A DNA stretch of 64,000 nt. Origin: Eumeta japonica. Lineage: Eukaryota; Arthropoda; Insecta; Lepidoptera; Psychidae. The stretch covers positions 62,001 through 126,000 of the forward strand of contig BGZK01001594.1 in the NCBI GenBank assembly GCA_005406025.1, given 5' to 3'. The notes under the pieces are model-generated. The model did no database searches. It was not told the DNA's origin and saw only the letters and a program-made list of their open reading frames with translations. The position numbers and the translations under genes are program-made. This document shows positions 34,431 to 46,799 of the stretch, piece by piece (the stretch's first letter is position 1; each line of letters begins with the position of its first letter).

Positions 34431-36053
34431 AACCTGTACAATTAAAAAGATGAAGCTAATGCTCATTGATCTTCTCCATCGAATTTTACATGTTTTCCTT
34501 ATTGTCGCCGCTGCATTGAACTTTTGATGTGAATACGTCTTAAAATTTGCTTTCATAGTGGGAGGAAATTCAAAAAACTGATGATAGCTAAATCGGGGGA
34601 TACAGTTTGACACTGCAGCTACATATCTATTATCAACATCCAAAATTTAATTTTACCACTTGATAACTAAAAGACCAAAGGTTTGGTTACGTTTAGTGAG
34701 GATTGTGAAGCATCGCCCCCCGCAGAGAGGGAAGAGCCGATATTTTGAGGTCGTTTTGCTGCTTAACAAAATTTATTTTTAGTATTATTTGGTCTCGGAG
34801 AAGCTAGAATATTTTTTTAAGTTTCTATTGTGAGCTCTGGTTCAAGTATATCTATTCCATATAAAAAATATTAGTGAGAAAAAGCATTAGAAAATATATC
34901 TAGAGTTAAATTAAAAAAATAAAATAAATAATGCATTATCGGACTACAATCGTCAAAAAGTCAAATCTAAATGTAAAGATCGTATATGGTTGGAAAGGGC
35001 TTCCCAAGAATAATACAGGGATACCCATAAAACAGAACATGATTGTCGGGTACGTAAAATAATGAAGGCGTCGAGCAGATCAACGACGGTGCCAGTACAA
35101 CTGCGGCTGGGTGACCGAGGCTATGCAAGTGGATGATGTAATCGCTTCTATATCAAGAATGGAGCGTATAGACATCGATTATGTGCAAACCCCAATTATT
35201 AAAAACACATTTAACAAGAGCTACTGCACGTTTCGTAGTCCTTTGGATGTGATTTTACGAAATCGAAAAGACTTTTTCAAAAATAATTATACATATAATT
35301 CGTTCAAGCAAAATATTATCCGTTATGTACAAGTATTCACGTAAAATGCACGGCAACGTCCACCACACAGCCAAACCTCTAATTTTTTTCAATAATATCT
35401 TAACATTACACGAATTTCATATTTATCACACTCCATAAATTTTATCGTCAACACGTTTTTCTTTATGAATTAAGCACAGACAGTACTATTAAAAGAAAAT
35501 AAAATAGTAGTACTCTTTATAAGACTAGAGACTTGTTCTAACAAGTTATGGCGTGTATAAATAGAAGCGTATAAATTTCAGTTATAAAAATCGACATTAC
35601 TCATGAGACACTCTCAGTTCCTTATACTGTCCAAGTAGCCGATAAATAATCAATTATATATGAAACACGGATGATATCAGAAACAATATTGATAGGGTTA
35701 TAGATTGATCAGTGCAAAAAACGAGACACCGGGAGATCATCCAGAGATCTTGTATTGGACCGTAATAATTTTAATGATCATATCGATCCAGATGTAGACC
35801 TCCCGCGTGCGTGACTTACGCCCGCCTTTCTGCCCGCGTAATCTGGCTTCCGCCGGCTATTACAGAAGTTTACGGAGCACCAACTTTTTTATTTAGTCGT
35901 CGATGCCGCACTCGCGATGCGGCGGTGGGCCCTCTATATGAACGGACTTCGTTTTATTACTAACCGACAACTAACTGTATGCATGACAGAGGAATGCAAC
36001 ACCTTTTCTAATACAATAACAATATGTAAAAACAAGTAAAAATACATAAAAGA
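34431..36053. other. Intergenic DNA with a small GC-rich patch
   Basis: The stretch 35790-35950 is GC-richer and includes the hairpin GCCGCA...TGCGGC (about 35905-35923). A 77-codon open stretch at 35111-35344 has no domain. No gene supported. Confidence 0.35.
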
Positions 36054-36360
36054 GCTGCGACGGCTCAGGGGTTAAGAGCGTCGGCTTCGGACTAACAGGT
36101 ACCGGGTTCCACCCTGATTACGCGCGAACTAACCGACGAGTTTTTAGCTTAAGTCAAATTAAGTCATACGCTGTGTGCCTCGGAGAGCACGTTAACTTAA
36201 CTGTCCTAGACGTTGTCATTTCATAGGTGACGGCGGCCCTTAGCAGCCCCCAACCCGTACTGAGCCAGCGTGGGGGGCTAAAGTTAGTTGCCTTTCGATC
36301 GTAAATAAGAAAAATGTGAAAGGGTACACCTCAAAGGTGGGGGTAAATAAAAGTTGACTC
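36054..36360 (+). mobile_element. tRNA-derived SINE
   Basis: The head GACGGCTCAGGGGTTAAGAG resembles a pol III A box and GGGTTCCACCCTG a B box about 30 bases later, in a tRNA-like arrangement. The body contains GTGTGCCTCGGAGAGCACG and GGTGACGGCGGCCC, and the tail ends GGTGGGGGTAAATAAAAG. This is the layout of tRNA SINEs found in moths and butterflies. There is no coding. The exact 3' end is uncertain. Confidence 0.65.
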
Positions 36361-37235
36361 TACAAATGAGTATGCCATATCTTTACCAAAACTGTTGTCG
36401 CCAACATGAAGATTAGACTCTGAACACTCGCCGACTGCCTAGAATTATCCATCGCCTAAAAGTACCGAATTCACCGAAGAGGCAAAATGTTAACGATTTT
36501 GACTAACCTTTGACATACGACGTGGGAATTAAAGCTTACTGTTCAGATATTTCGATAGAGTTTGAAAAAAAACATTGGTTTTTGTGGAACAGAGCAAATA
36601 TTTCAATTTGACTTAAGCTAAAAGTCAGTGGAAATTCGTGATCAGCTTCGAACTCTGTACCTTCTCACTTGAAGGTGACGCACTGAGACCTAAGTCATAA
36701 TTATTCAATAGCTACCGGTAAATAGTTGGGTACGAAATCTGTTTACCACTAACGATGCCCGTGATTTTATCTGAAAATATGATGGGATCTGATAATTTAT
36801 ATTGGAATTGAGTAATATCTAAACAAATAATACAGCAGACGTAAGCTTTTAAAGTATCATACATTTAATTTACTAATAATATAGGTTATTTATAATGCTG
36901 TCATGTTCCTAAATTAAAATATTTAAAACAATATAAAGAAACAAACTTTAGAACAAAAGAACATTAAATTTTATTAAAGAAGTTCATGGATAAAAAGATA
37001 ACCTTGTTTAAAACATTGAAATTTATTCTTAAGAAAAGACACGTACATTGTGTTTTTCATGATTAATATTTTAATGTGTTAAACGTTTAACTATTTTTAT
37101 AATTTCGAATTGATTTAATATCTACTAGAATGATATGAACAATTCCTAAGCTAATAAACTGTGAGTTCTATTTGTAACAAAAATAATAAGCCGACGTCAA
37201 GCACGGAATACTCTATAAAAGCCAGATAATCTCGT
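36361..37235. other. AT-rich intergenic DNA
   Basis: Nothing recognised. Confidence 0.4.
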
Positions 37236-37500
37236 AAGTGGCTCTTAGCCGGTTAGTCAGCTATCCGAGCAGGAGGCGCGCGTTGACAAAACCTTTTATT
37301 GTGCAGCCGCATTATGAGGCAGTTAAGAGGGGAGGCAGATCACGCGACCTGCGCCGCGCCCCCTCCCTCGAGGGCCAATCGTCGTCAGTTAGGGCAGTTA
37401 GCGGTTCGCAAGTCAGTTATCGGCTCTCGCGCTAACCTTATTGCTTCTTTCCTCGAGTAGTTCCGAACAGAGAGAGAACATAATTTGCTCTTGCCGAACT
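37236..37500. other. GC-rich island, possible regulatory element
   Basis: Composition shifts sharply, with GCGCCGCGCCCCCTCCCTCG and repeated GTCAGTTA/GCAGTTA words. CCTTTTATTGTGCAGCC holds a TTTATTG core of the sort bound by homeodomain proteins. The open stretch 37238-37435 has no domain. Regulatory function is inference. Confidence 0.35.
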
Positions 37501-38527
37501 GAATTTGCGAGAATGTAGTAGGGGAGAAGAAGAATCAATACAAAAACATGATATTGAAAACAAAGAGGACTAAAAAAAAGCGTAATCTGCGTCTAGAAGA
37601 GAGCTATTGAGCATTTATCTAACGTCTAAGTTTATGCTTTTCGTAGGCAGAGTTGGGTATGTGGAGGGGCTCAAAGTTCGGCGAGTTGTGGCTTGAAATT
37701 TATATGGCATACTTGCAAATTCTAATTTAGTGTTTGTTTTTTTTTGTATTCAATAAAACATGGTATATCAGGAATGTTTTGAAAACGACTGACTAGGGGC
37801 CGAATGTGCCATAGCGTGAAATGAGCAGTAAAGCTTTTACGCTATCGAATTCAGTCTTGTTATTTAGGTACAAGGAAATTGTATAAGGTTCTATTTATAA
37901 CCTTTGTAGATCTGGAGGACACTCGGTGACGGTACAATAAGGGGCTTAAAACTCTTGATCGATGTTTTAACAACGATCCCTAAAAGGAAAAAAATAAGTA
38001 CATAGTTTAAACGAAATCGCTCTTATCTGTTTTCTCTTGTCAATTAAGTGTCTTTCATTAGCTACTCTATAGTAAATTAAAATGAAAAAAATATACGATT
38101 GTGTGTTTTTAAGCGCTATTTAAGTTTAACGTTTTTAATTTTTGTTAAGGCAGATACTATTACTGTCTTAAAAATCAATAAGCGATGTTAGAATTGAATA
38201 GTAAAAACGAAAATTAGAGTTATGATTGAAAGAGATATATGAAAATGAACAAACTTATTTTATGCCTACCCAAACTAAGCAAGCACAGTCATTCATTATT
38301 AAAGTGAGTATTATTGAGATATTTATTAATATTAGTTTATTTACATTCAGCATATAAAGAGATCACCAGACAGGAAAAAAGAAATTCATTTATATCCACT
38401 TGGGCTGTGCTGCCGGTCTGGTGAGTTATTAATAAGACATTTGTTAATAAATATATAAGAGACGAATACACGAAGTTACCGTTTACGAATTCTACAAATT
38501 TGACTGAACATTAATTTTATTTGAACA
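37501..38527. other. AT-rich intergenic DNA
   Basis: Nothing recognised. Confidence 0.4.
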
Positions 38528-38860
38528 CTAGCTTTCCGCCCGTCGCTCGCTCGCGTGGGTTCAGGATGTGTTTTTTCATCTTTTATATGGAAAGACTTCG
38601 CTGTTAATCTCAATATCGTTCCCGCTTTCAATTTCCAAGAGTTCTTTGAAACCGAAAATATTTAATAATTACACAACCCCATTAACGATGTCGATGATAA
38701 TATTTTCCTGAAATCTAACTTAAATGAAATAAAGTACATAATCGTCTCCAAGTTTAGATCTATCTACTTGTGATAACCGTATTAAAATCTGTTTTGTAAT
38801 TTTAGAGATTTGAGCGAACAGACAGACAAACAAAAAAAAATAGGTTTTGTTTTTCCTTTT
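38528..38860 (-). mobile_element. Helitron 3' fragment
   Basis: Read on the minus strand it ends GACGGGCGGAAAGCTAG, with CTAG at 38531-38528 and then T, as at the 3' end of Lepidoptera Helitrons. Upstream in that sense are a GC-rich hairpin-like stretch (CACGCGAGCGAGCG) and, at the far end, a run of GACAGACAAACAAA-type text. No TC 5' end was found, so it is truncated. Confidence 0.5.
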
Positions 38861-39109
38861 ATTACCTTTCCCTTACCGTTCTCTCTTTTTTAATTCTTAC
38901 TATCTAAATACAGACACAACCGGTTCTATTGTTTCGAAACTCAAATTATAAATGCGGAAATTGCGTAAACGGCCTTTAGATTTTGCTAATTTTTATTTCC
39001 GTTAAAAAAAAATTTCAGCTGCTTTCAAGGCGCGACTAAAGTTCTTACTTAAAAAAAAGTACACTCTAAAATAACTATATTGTAAAGGTATGAACAAGAG
39101 TTATCGTGA

Positions 39110-39560
39110 AACGAAAGAATCAGTCTGTGAATAACGAATACACCACGAAGCGATCGCGTCGATATACAGACAGACGGGCGGTGTCGTGCAACAGAGAAGT
39201 GCGATATCAATTACTTTGATGAATACACTATAACATAAGTTTAATTATACGCAAATAGAGAATGAACTCCGAGCCGGCGACGGCACGCAATACATAACGA
39301 TTCTCGATCAATAGAGAAGCCCGATTGAAACACGCCGAATGGGGAACTGCCTGATTAAATGCGATCACGAACAGAACAAATCAATGAAATTAAGTCGAAA
39401 TACCTCTCGGGCAGCGCGTCTGTTTGGGCGAAGACCGATCTGGGAATTACATCGGATATTCGCGTACTTTCCGGCCGGTACGAGGATTGTCGCTCGGAGG
39501 TTGCCAGTGTATTTTAAAAGAGACGATACTTCGTATAATGTATTGATGTTCAAATAACTT
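39110..39560. other. Moderately GC-rich island, possible regulatory element
   Basis: It stands out from its flanks and has balanced composition with no introns or domain. Open frames on both strands are mutual shadows. It contains CCGATCTGGGAATTA (about 39438), a word also found in the island at 59.5 kb. Confidence 0.35.
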
Positions 39561-40429
39561 TTTTTAATATAACATCAAGGTATCGTTTTAATATGGGGCC
39601 GCCGATGGCAAATTATGATTGACAATTGCGAGCTCACCGCTATGTACGGGGAACATGCGACACAAATGTAAGTTATAACCTAAATTTGATTCGTAAGTTT
39701 CGTCAAAATTTTCTCCTTAATCATTAACAAATATTATCGAACAAATAAATTTCTTAAAGTTCAGAAACACTCATTGGTGCATATTTGCAGTCGACTTATG
39801 TTCTGGATGTGGAACTAGTTTGGTAGGAAACGAGCTAATAGTTTGTTAATATTGTTATATTCTTAGGTATTACACTTGCAAAAGAGGATGATATTAAGTT
39901 TGTTTCAGCTATCGGCTGCTTTAATAGGATAGTAGCGATTCTTTTGAGTTTTTGAATCAATTGTGGGCGGCACCTATTATATATATAAATTAGTAGAAAA
40001 TGATTAATAACGTAAGGAGGAGAGGGATCTGAGATTAATAATAGATACGAGTTGTGACAGTAAACTTTATATTACCTTGCGATCTAATCTTGTGTACTAA
40101 CGGAAAATAAATTGATCTCAGCCAAGTCATGTGAGGCATTTTCACTCTTGACTTACTCCCTAGGGTGGGTACCTACCCACTCTAGGCCTAGACCACCTGG
40201 TCTACAATAATACACCAGAATCCTTTTTTCGAGTTTCTTGCTATATAATCTAACACGTTATTATAACTTCGAACTTGGCGCTTTACGTCCATAGCTTAAA
40301 CATTAAAATCTAAACTAGCCTGAAAATAGAGAGAATAAAAACTAACTAAGAGCATGTCGAACCACGCTCATTATAGAGTTCCGAAACCATTATTACAAAT
40401 AAATGCGCTACAGATGAAGAAAGTACGTT
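39561..40429. other. AT-rich intergenic DNA with a palindrome cluster
   Basis: No gene. Three inverted repeats lie side by side at 40165-40204 (listed separately). Confidence 0.4.
40165..40204. repeat. Cluster of three adjacent palindromes
   Basis: GTGGGTACCTACCCAC (40165-40180), TCTAGGCCTAGA (40181-40192, perfect) and TAGACCACCTGGTCTA (40189-40204, imperfect centre) follow without gaps. They could be the end of a DNA transposon or a cruciform-prone site. Confidence 0.55.
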
Positions 40430-41100
40430 GTTACAGTTTTTCCTTATTTCCAGCACAGAATAGTTATAACCATTTTCATCGCTTATAACTAGAAAAACAA
40501 GTAGGTATGTTGACTATTATTACTATTAAACTAGTGTAAATTATAATGCATCAGCAGAAGAGCATATCTTCATGGCATTTACATTATTTTGTTGAGAAGC
40601 TCAGTTTTTTGACAATAACTCAAAAACAATATGTCCGATCGTGTTCAAAATAATTTTCGTCGAAAGTATTTACTAAGTGTTATCTTCGTTATTTTTATCA
40701 TATTTTATCGTTTTAGAAAATAAAGAGGTGGTATACAATTTCTACCAATTTCGAAGCGATTATTTATGAAATTATTCATGTAATCAGAAAAATCGCTTAG
40801 AAACTTTGAAGTGATTTTAAAAGACCTGTCAAAATATGTGTCACTCATTGATGTTCCCTGAAACATTTTTATCAGTTTCTGTTACATGTGTGGAGTACCA
40901 CCCTAAAAGTGTTTATTTTTGTTATTTAACTACCAAAGTAGCGGCTTATACAATACATTCACTCCATAAATTTCATGTATATATATCTTATGCTTATTGA
41001 ATAAAATGCCTGTAACATACGAACGGACGGACAGACAGACCGACATGACGAAACTGTGAGGGTTCCGTTTTTGCCATTTCGGCTTGGAACCCTAAAAAGG
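40430..41100 (-). repeat. Dispersed repeat family G, copy C
   Basis: In reverse it starts with the hairpin AGGGTTCC...CGGAACCCT (41070-41098), then TTTCGTCATGTCGGTCTG, CGCTACTTTGGTAGTTAAAT and GTGCCATGAAGATATGC, and stops near the TATAAGCG block. These blocks match copies A and B in order. It is 5'-complete and 3'-truncated. Confidence 0.6.
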
Positions 41101-42030
41101 ACGATCAAATGTTCAACTGCGTTTTATAACGATTAGTTTGTTAAAATATTTTTATACCAACCTTCGCTGGTTTAATGGACATTATTTGACAATTTGCGCT
41201 CTGCTCTCCTTTTATTCACCTGTAACTTTGATTTGGGAGCTTAATTAAAATTAAAATCGTTTTTATCAACTCGTAATTGTCTTTTAGTTTTAATATCCTC
41301 TCTTTATTCCCAAAATAGATCTTTAAACCTTCGGCCTTTATCGCCTTTCCTCGTAATATCACGAGTGGCCGCTATAGTTTTTGATAATCTCATAGACAAA
41401 TTTTAATAAGGATCAATGTTTGTTCATTTCACAAATAAACGTAAAATATGATCATATACAGCAGGTAAACCGCATCGATTATCGATAGCTTACGGAAATA
41501 GCCAATAGTTGTTGATATAAGGAAGGCGATTTGAATTCATGTCACTTTGACATAAAACAATAGATCGGACAAGCGTCAATTTCCGTTTACATAATTATAT
41601 GTGATAAATATATTTGTTAGTAATACACATAGTGTATGTAACGAAGGAATATTATTATACAAATGTTTACATTCTAGATAACAGGTTTCAACTGAGTCTT
41701 TATATCAATGTTTAGTTAGCGATAAGGTCTATCGGCTTACCTCTGACCCATATGCATTTAAAATAATAAAATTAAAAATATATTTTTGGTGTGCTTCAGA
41801 CTCATTTGAAATAATTATCTGTTAACTGTTAAATTTAAAAGCTATGTTCCAACTTCACAATCGACAGTTAACCGGTAACCTTAATTGATTTTTGGAAGCG
41901 ACAGAATTTGAAAGTTTTGCTGAATGTTGAAGCAAATATTACTTTAATAGTTAAATTTTATAGTTAACTAGTGTTAACCATAAATTTTAAAGTAATCATT
42001 TTGAAACACTTCTCGGATAGTGTTAGGAAT
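41101..42030. other. AT-rich intergenic DNA
   Basis: Nothing recognised. Confidence 0.4.
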
Positions 42031-42300
42031 TTATTTGTGGGGTAAACGAGCATGCAAGCCAGCAAAAAGTAAGTTGTCGTCGCCGCCCATGGACACTCGC
42101 AATCCTAGAGGAGACACCAGTGCGTTGCCGTCTTCATAGGTAAGAATAGGATTTCTGAAAGTAAAGGAAATAGATTGACGGAGGGGAGGAGTGGAGAAAC
42201 GGATGGAATAGTGGGTCACCGGAACTCTTATTTACTAGATCAAATGCAACAGCCGAAGTTGTTAGTTCACGTCTATATTTTGTGAGAGTGTGATATTTCA
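42031..42300 (+). repeat. Dispersed repeat family D, copy 5
   Basis: GTCGTCGCCGCCCATGGACA, GGAGACACCAGTGCGTTGCC, CACCGGAACTCTTATTTAC and TTTTGTGAGAGTGTG follow the family order seen at 19930-20335. The minus-strand open stretch 42031-42219 is a shadow. Confidence 0.6.
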
Positions 42301-44259
42301 CTGATCGAGTTACATTGTCTATGGTATGGAATTTTTTCAGTCATAACTTGATGTTATTACTTAACGCGATATAGATATCCTTTTTAATGTACATATTTTA
42401 TACGAATGATTTAATTTAATGATTTTGTTTGGATTTTTCTTGTGAAATACGAAAACAATGATATACAAGGATAGAAAGTTTTTATACCCGTATTTGATTA
42501 TTTTTGTTTGTTTTAAAAAAAACTAGATAATTTTTATCTAGTTTCTTACAATAAGCTTAATTAAAACAATAGAAATTGATATTTTAGTATTTGATTCACC
42601 AAGCTGATTCAAATAATATATGCAATATTTGTACAAGTTAAAATGTTATATTCCAATCTACATCCTATAGAGTTTTTATAAAAACCAATGTTTTCCAACT
42701 TTAGTTTTCATTTTAACTTTAGTTTTGTCATTTTACGTACATAATCTGGAAGTATTTATTTACACAAAAGTTTGTCATCTCGATTGTTCCGTCGCACACG
42801 GCAGTACAAAGCGAGTGTTATGAAACCCGCAGTTCAAGCAGATAAGTATAATTGACAACACGGAGGGTCGTTCTGCGTGGCGTGAAAGCCGGCTGCAGCC
42901 CCAGGTACTAGCCTGAACAACGTGAACTAAGGTTGGCTAAAATTTTTGATGTGATTAGATTAGATTAGTAGGCCCTTGGAAACCTAAGTTTATTCTGTCA
43001 TGAGCAAATGAAGAGCCGCCTGCCCGGTGAATGGCCGACAACGTCGTTTTAAAACGACTTAGTGCACAAATTCAATCTAAAGACAGTAGAAGACACTTAA
43101 GGTTATTACTATTATTTGCTTTAGGAAGAAATTAATGGTAATGATATATTTATCAAATAAAAAGTTATGATTGTGTACAGTCAATATAATAGTTATATGT
43201 TTCAGAATTTACCCGGTTGTTGTCGTTACAAAATACAAATGGAAATTGCAATTAGATAATAAGGTCTTTTGTTATCTTCTCGTGATTGAAAATTATGTTA
43301 TGGTCTTGAATATTGCTATTACTTTTTTTCATGATATAGTTCCACTTCACAGATATGTTCAAAAAAGTAATGCGTAAATTAGATACGTCGCGTGTTCTAC
43401 GTCGACTGTTGGCTAAATGTAGCGATGTATTGAATGTCTAAACTGAAAACCTTGGTTAAAATAACGAGATAAGCGATTTCCTAAAATAGAACCTGCATAA
43501 TTATGATGTTATTTTTATTAAATAAATATTGTTGAAGTAACAAAATTCACAAACAAAATTTTTTTCTATTTTATGTTGAAGTTAATTTTTAATTGTCTTA
43601 TAATAGTCGCCCGTTTAATTGTTAGTATCTAAATTTAAAAAAATTGAAAATCAAATGAAATGGAAAGCATTTCTAACAAAATGTTGGGTAAAACTTTAAA
43701 CAAATATATAATATTTATTTATAGAATTTGTATAAGAAGAGTTTTTTTTTTATTTAACTAGTACAGTAATATTTACTAGAAAATACTGTATTTTCAACAA
43801 ACAATTTTTAATTTATAGCACTAGAGTGCTTGGTACATGCTGTTAAATGATTTTAATAATTATAAAGAAATCACTTTCGTACTTTTAACAAAACTGTGTA
43901 TATGTAGTTGAAAAACGTTTGTTGAGATACTAAAGTCGGTTTAATGTACTGGTCTCATGATGCGGAACTTTCAGATATTAAATTGTGAATAACAAATACT
44001 ACACTTTGAGCTCAGTTAAAAGACCGAGCAGCAATCGTGTAGGAGGCTCTTGGAATTGTTGAAGGCTGATCGTCATCGCTCCTATGGCGTGATATAAACT
44101 TTTTTTGTTAGCGTCATCTTCCAAATAATATTAGAAATAATTCGTTGAACAACAAAACATTCTTTATAATAAAATAGTCTGGTGTGGAAATAATGTAATT
44201 GTTTCTTAATATTAACACGAAAATATTTGATTGGTATTACCACAAAGAAGTGTGTTTTC
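42301..44259. other. AT-rich intergenic DNA
   Basis: No gene. The stretch 42790-43060 is GC-richer and includes the 16-bp palindrome GTCGTTTTAAAACGAC (43043-43058). Confidence 0.4.
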
Positions 44260-44349
44260 ATTTTACGAAATATTATTGTTAACATTAAGTTTGTGTAATG
44301 TAATGTAACATTACAAAGACTTAATGTTAACAACAATATTTCGTAAAAT
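44260..44349. repeat. 90-bp near-perfect palindrome
   Basis: The left arm (from ATTTTACGAAATATT, 44260) and the right arm (to AATATTTCGTAAAAT, 44349) are reverse complements over about 42 bases each, with few mismatches and a loop of a few bases around 44304. Inside is TTGTTAACATTAAG / CTTAATGTTAACAA. It would form a long hairpin or cruciform. Confidence 0.8.
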
Positions 44350-44819
44350 TAGACAATAGTAATATTGGCTAAAAATAATATTTGACTCCGTAAGATAAAG
44401 TAAAGCAATTTTAATCAGAGAGAATTGTCCCTTACAATTTTTTTGTAATATTATGACATATCGGTGATATATTTATAAAAGATTATTTATAGTTATTTTA
44501 GTTCAAAATCTGACAAAGTTTTCTTTTGTCTTTCCTTTGTTACTCTTAATCACTTGCTAATCAAATTGAACAACATGAAAAATATGAAACAACGCGAAGA
44601 TTGTGACGAAGAAACATCCAAAATACTGGTCGTTATATTTGTACTCGGAGTAGATAACTACAGCCTGTCATGATTGTTTTGTAATCTAAAATAAAATAAA
44701 TATAAAATTCAATTGGATATAAATAAAATACACTGAAAAACCGAATTAGGTAAACACCTTAAAAATCCTTTACATTACCGCACTTCCGAGGTTAGTATTT
44801 TGAAGCCTCGATTTTCTCA

Positions 44820-45180
44820 GTTAGGATTAAATGGGGAAAGTCGCAGTAGTGGAGGCGGTAGATAGAGCCGCTGTCGCCACGGCACTTAAGGCTGAGTGTG
44901 GCCCGCTTAGGCGGGATACTCAAGTACGGGTCTGGGGCGATGAGTTTAGGTGGTTCGTCATCCGATTACGAGCCCGAGGCAGCGGGGCGTTTCTAAAGGT
45001 GTTAGGATGATTCTTGACCGTGAAGACAAGCTTCTTTTTTGAGTGGACCATGAACCGTCGTGCGTTGGGAGAATGGAAGCTTGGGCAAGCCTATCCATCA
45101 CCTTGTAACATAGACGTGGTAAGGGTTGCGGAGGTGTTAGTCGGTTGGAGTCCGAAATAATCATGATGTGAAAAAAATGT
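44820..45180. repeat. Possible repeat fragment, GC-richer
   Basis: Text such as TGGCCCGCTTAGGCGGGAT and CGATTACGAGCCCGAGGC looks like the 3' region of a LINE as I remember such elements. No second strong copy is in the window (55256 has a loosely similar TTGGCCCGCGAAAGCGGGAT). No coding. Confidence 0.3.
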
Positions 45181-46799
45181 TCAATAACATTTGTTATTTG
45201 GCAATTTGCCATTTGACAGCGATCAAGCGAGCGACATAATGTTCAGTCTGGTCGAGTATAGACTTTTTTTCTTAGTTTCAAGTTAATATTAACTTTACAA
45301 ACATAAAATTTATTATATGAAATATGCTATTGGCTACATTCAATTATTATATTATAAATATTTTTTTGGCACTAATCATTGTGTGTGTACTCAGATAATA
45401 GATTTAAATGAATAAGATTGACATACATAATTAGGAAATGACTTTAATAATTGAAAAAGACTAAATGTAAATGTTGAACTAGAGATTAACTGTTTTAAGA
45501 TAAATAAAAGGACATCAAAAACACAATAACGAATGCTTTCAATTGCTATCAATCGTTTTAATTTAAATTATGCTTGAGCGATAAAAAGTAGTATGTTATT
45601 TGCAGTATATTTTTATGCGGGATAATAATAACAACGACTTCAGTGTTTATGCGATAAATTATATATTATAATTACAATAAAGTGTAAACAATAAATTGCA
45701 GCCAACGTCCGAGATAAGGCGACACTGTGGCGCCATCCAGCGCATCAATCTGACATGACAGTCTCCTGAGTATTTACTTCATTTAAGGCAATTGATTATT
45801 GCTTATGTAAGTAAGCTGACAGGGTGTTTTTAGTATTGAATATACTTTTTCGATGGCTTCATTAGGTCACGATTGCAGTTAAACTTTTCGGGCTCGCACA
45901 ATTAGGGTCCTGTACCAATACCGAGATAGAAGAAACTAATCGTTCCTAATTTATGTGTATTTAATACTCGTGAGAGTCTGAAGTAATAATTTGGTGAGTT
46001 TTGTTCCTAATGGGTTCAGTGTGACGCATGTAGAGTGACAGTTTTTTTTGTGTATTAGGACCAAAAACCGTGTTAAATTCGCTGACAATATTAATAGCAT
46101 ATACCGGTTTTTACGTGTTCCTTTTCCCACGTGAACATAGAAGGAAATCTTTATTTTTGTGATCGATTGGTTATTTGGTATAACAATTTTTTTTATATAT
46201 TATACAATAAGTTATTGATAATTACAATGTCCTAGGGAGGTTCAAGATACTGGTCCGAAATTATAAATCTATTTTTTAACCTTTTGTTTCTCTTTTACAG
46301 ACTAACGATTCAACTGACTTCAGTGAAATTTTGTATAGTGTAGCATAGTAATGAGGTAATAAGGTAATATCAAAAAAAGTCGAGTATAGATATAATGCTT
46401 TAGCCACACTTGCAACTTATTTTTTTAATTTATTTTATTTTTATTATATTTATTTACCACACACTTATGACAATTAATCATAATTAAATTTCATAAAAAG
46501 GAATATACCTTTCGAATCATTAAAAGTCATTGAATATGGGAATTGAATGGTTAAGTATTGACTTGTCATCTAACTTCCGTTGATTTACCCCCGTATATAG
46601 ACATCAAGCATTCGTCTGGGTACTAGAAGTCACACTGATATAACTTCTTCCAATTAAATATAATTTCTACAAAAATTTAATGTGATATTTTATCCTAATA
46701 ATTTGGACCTTTTTAAACTGTTTCGCGAATAACGTCATTAAAAAATGTACGACGGAACTAGTAACAGAAATATATCGAACTAGTGACTTGATCCCTTAA
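45181..46799. other. AT-rich intergenic DNA
   Basis: Nothing recognised. A short GC-richer patch lies at 45700-45790. Confidence 0.4.

Noticed and set aside
36054..36125. A functional tRNA gene
   Set aside because: Only the A and B box layout is kept; the cloverleaf does not close, and a SINE body and tail follow.
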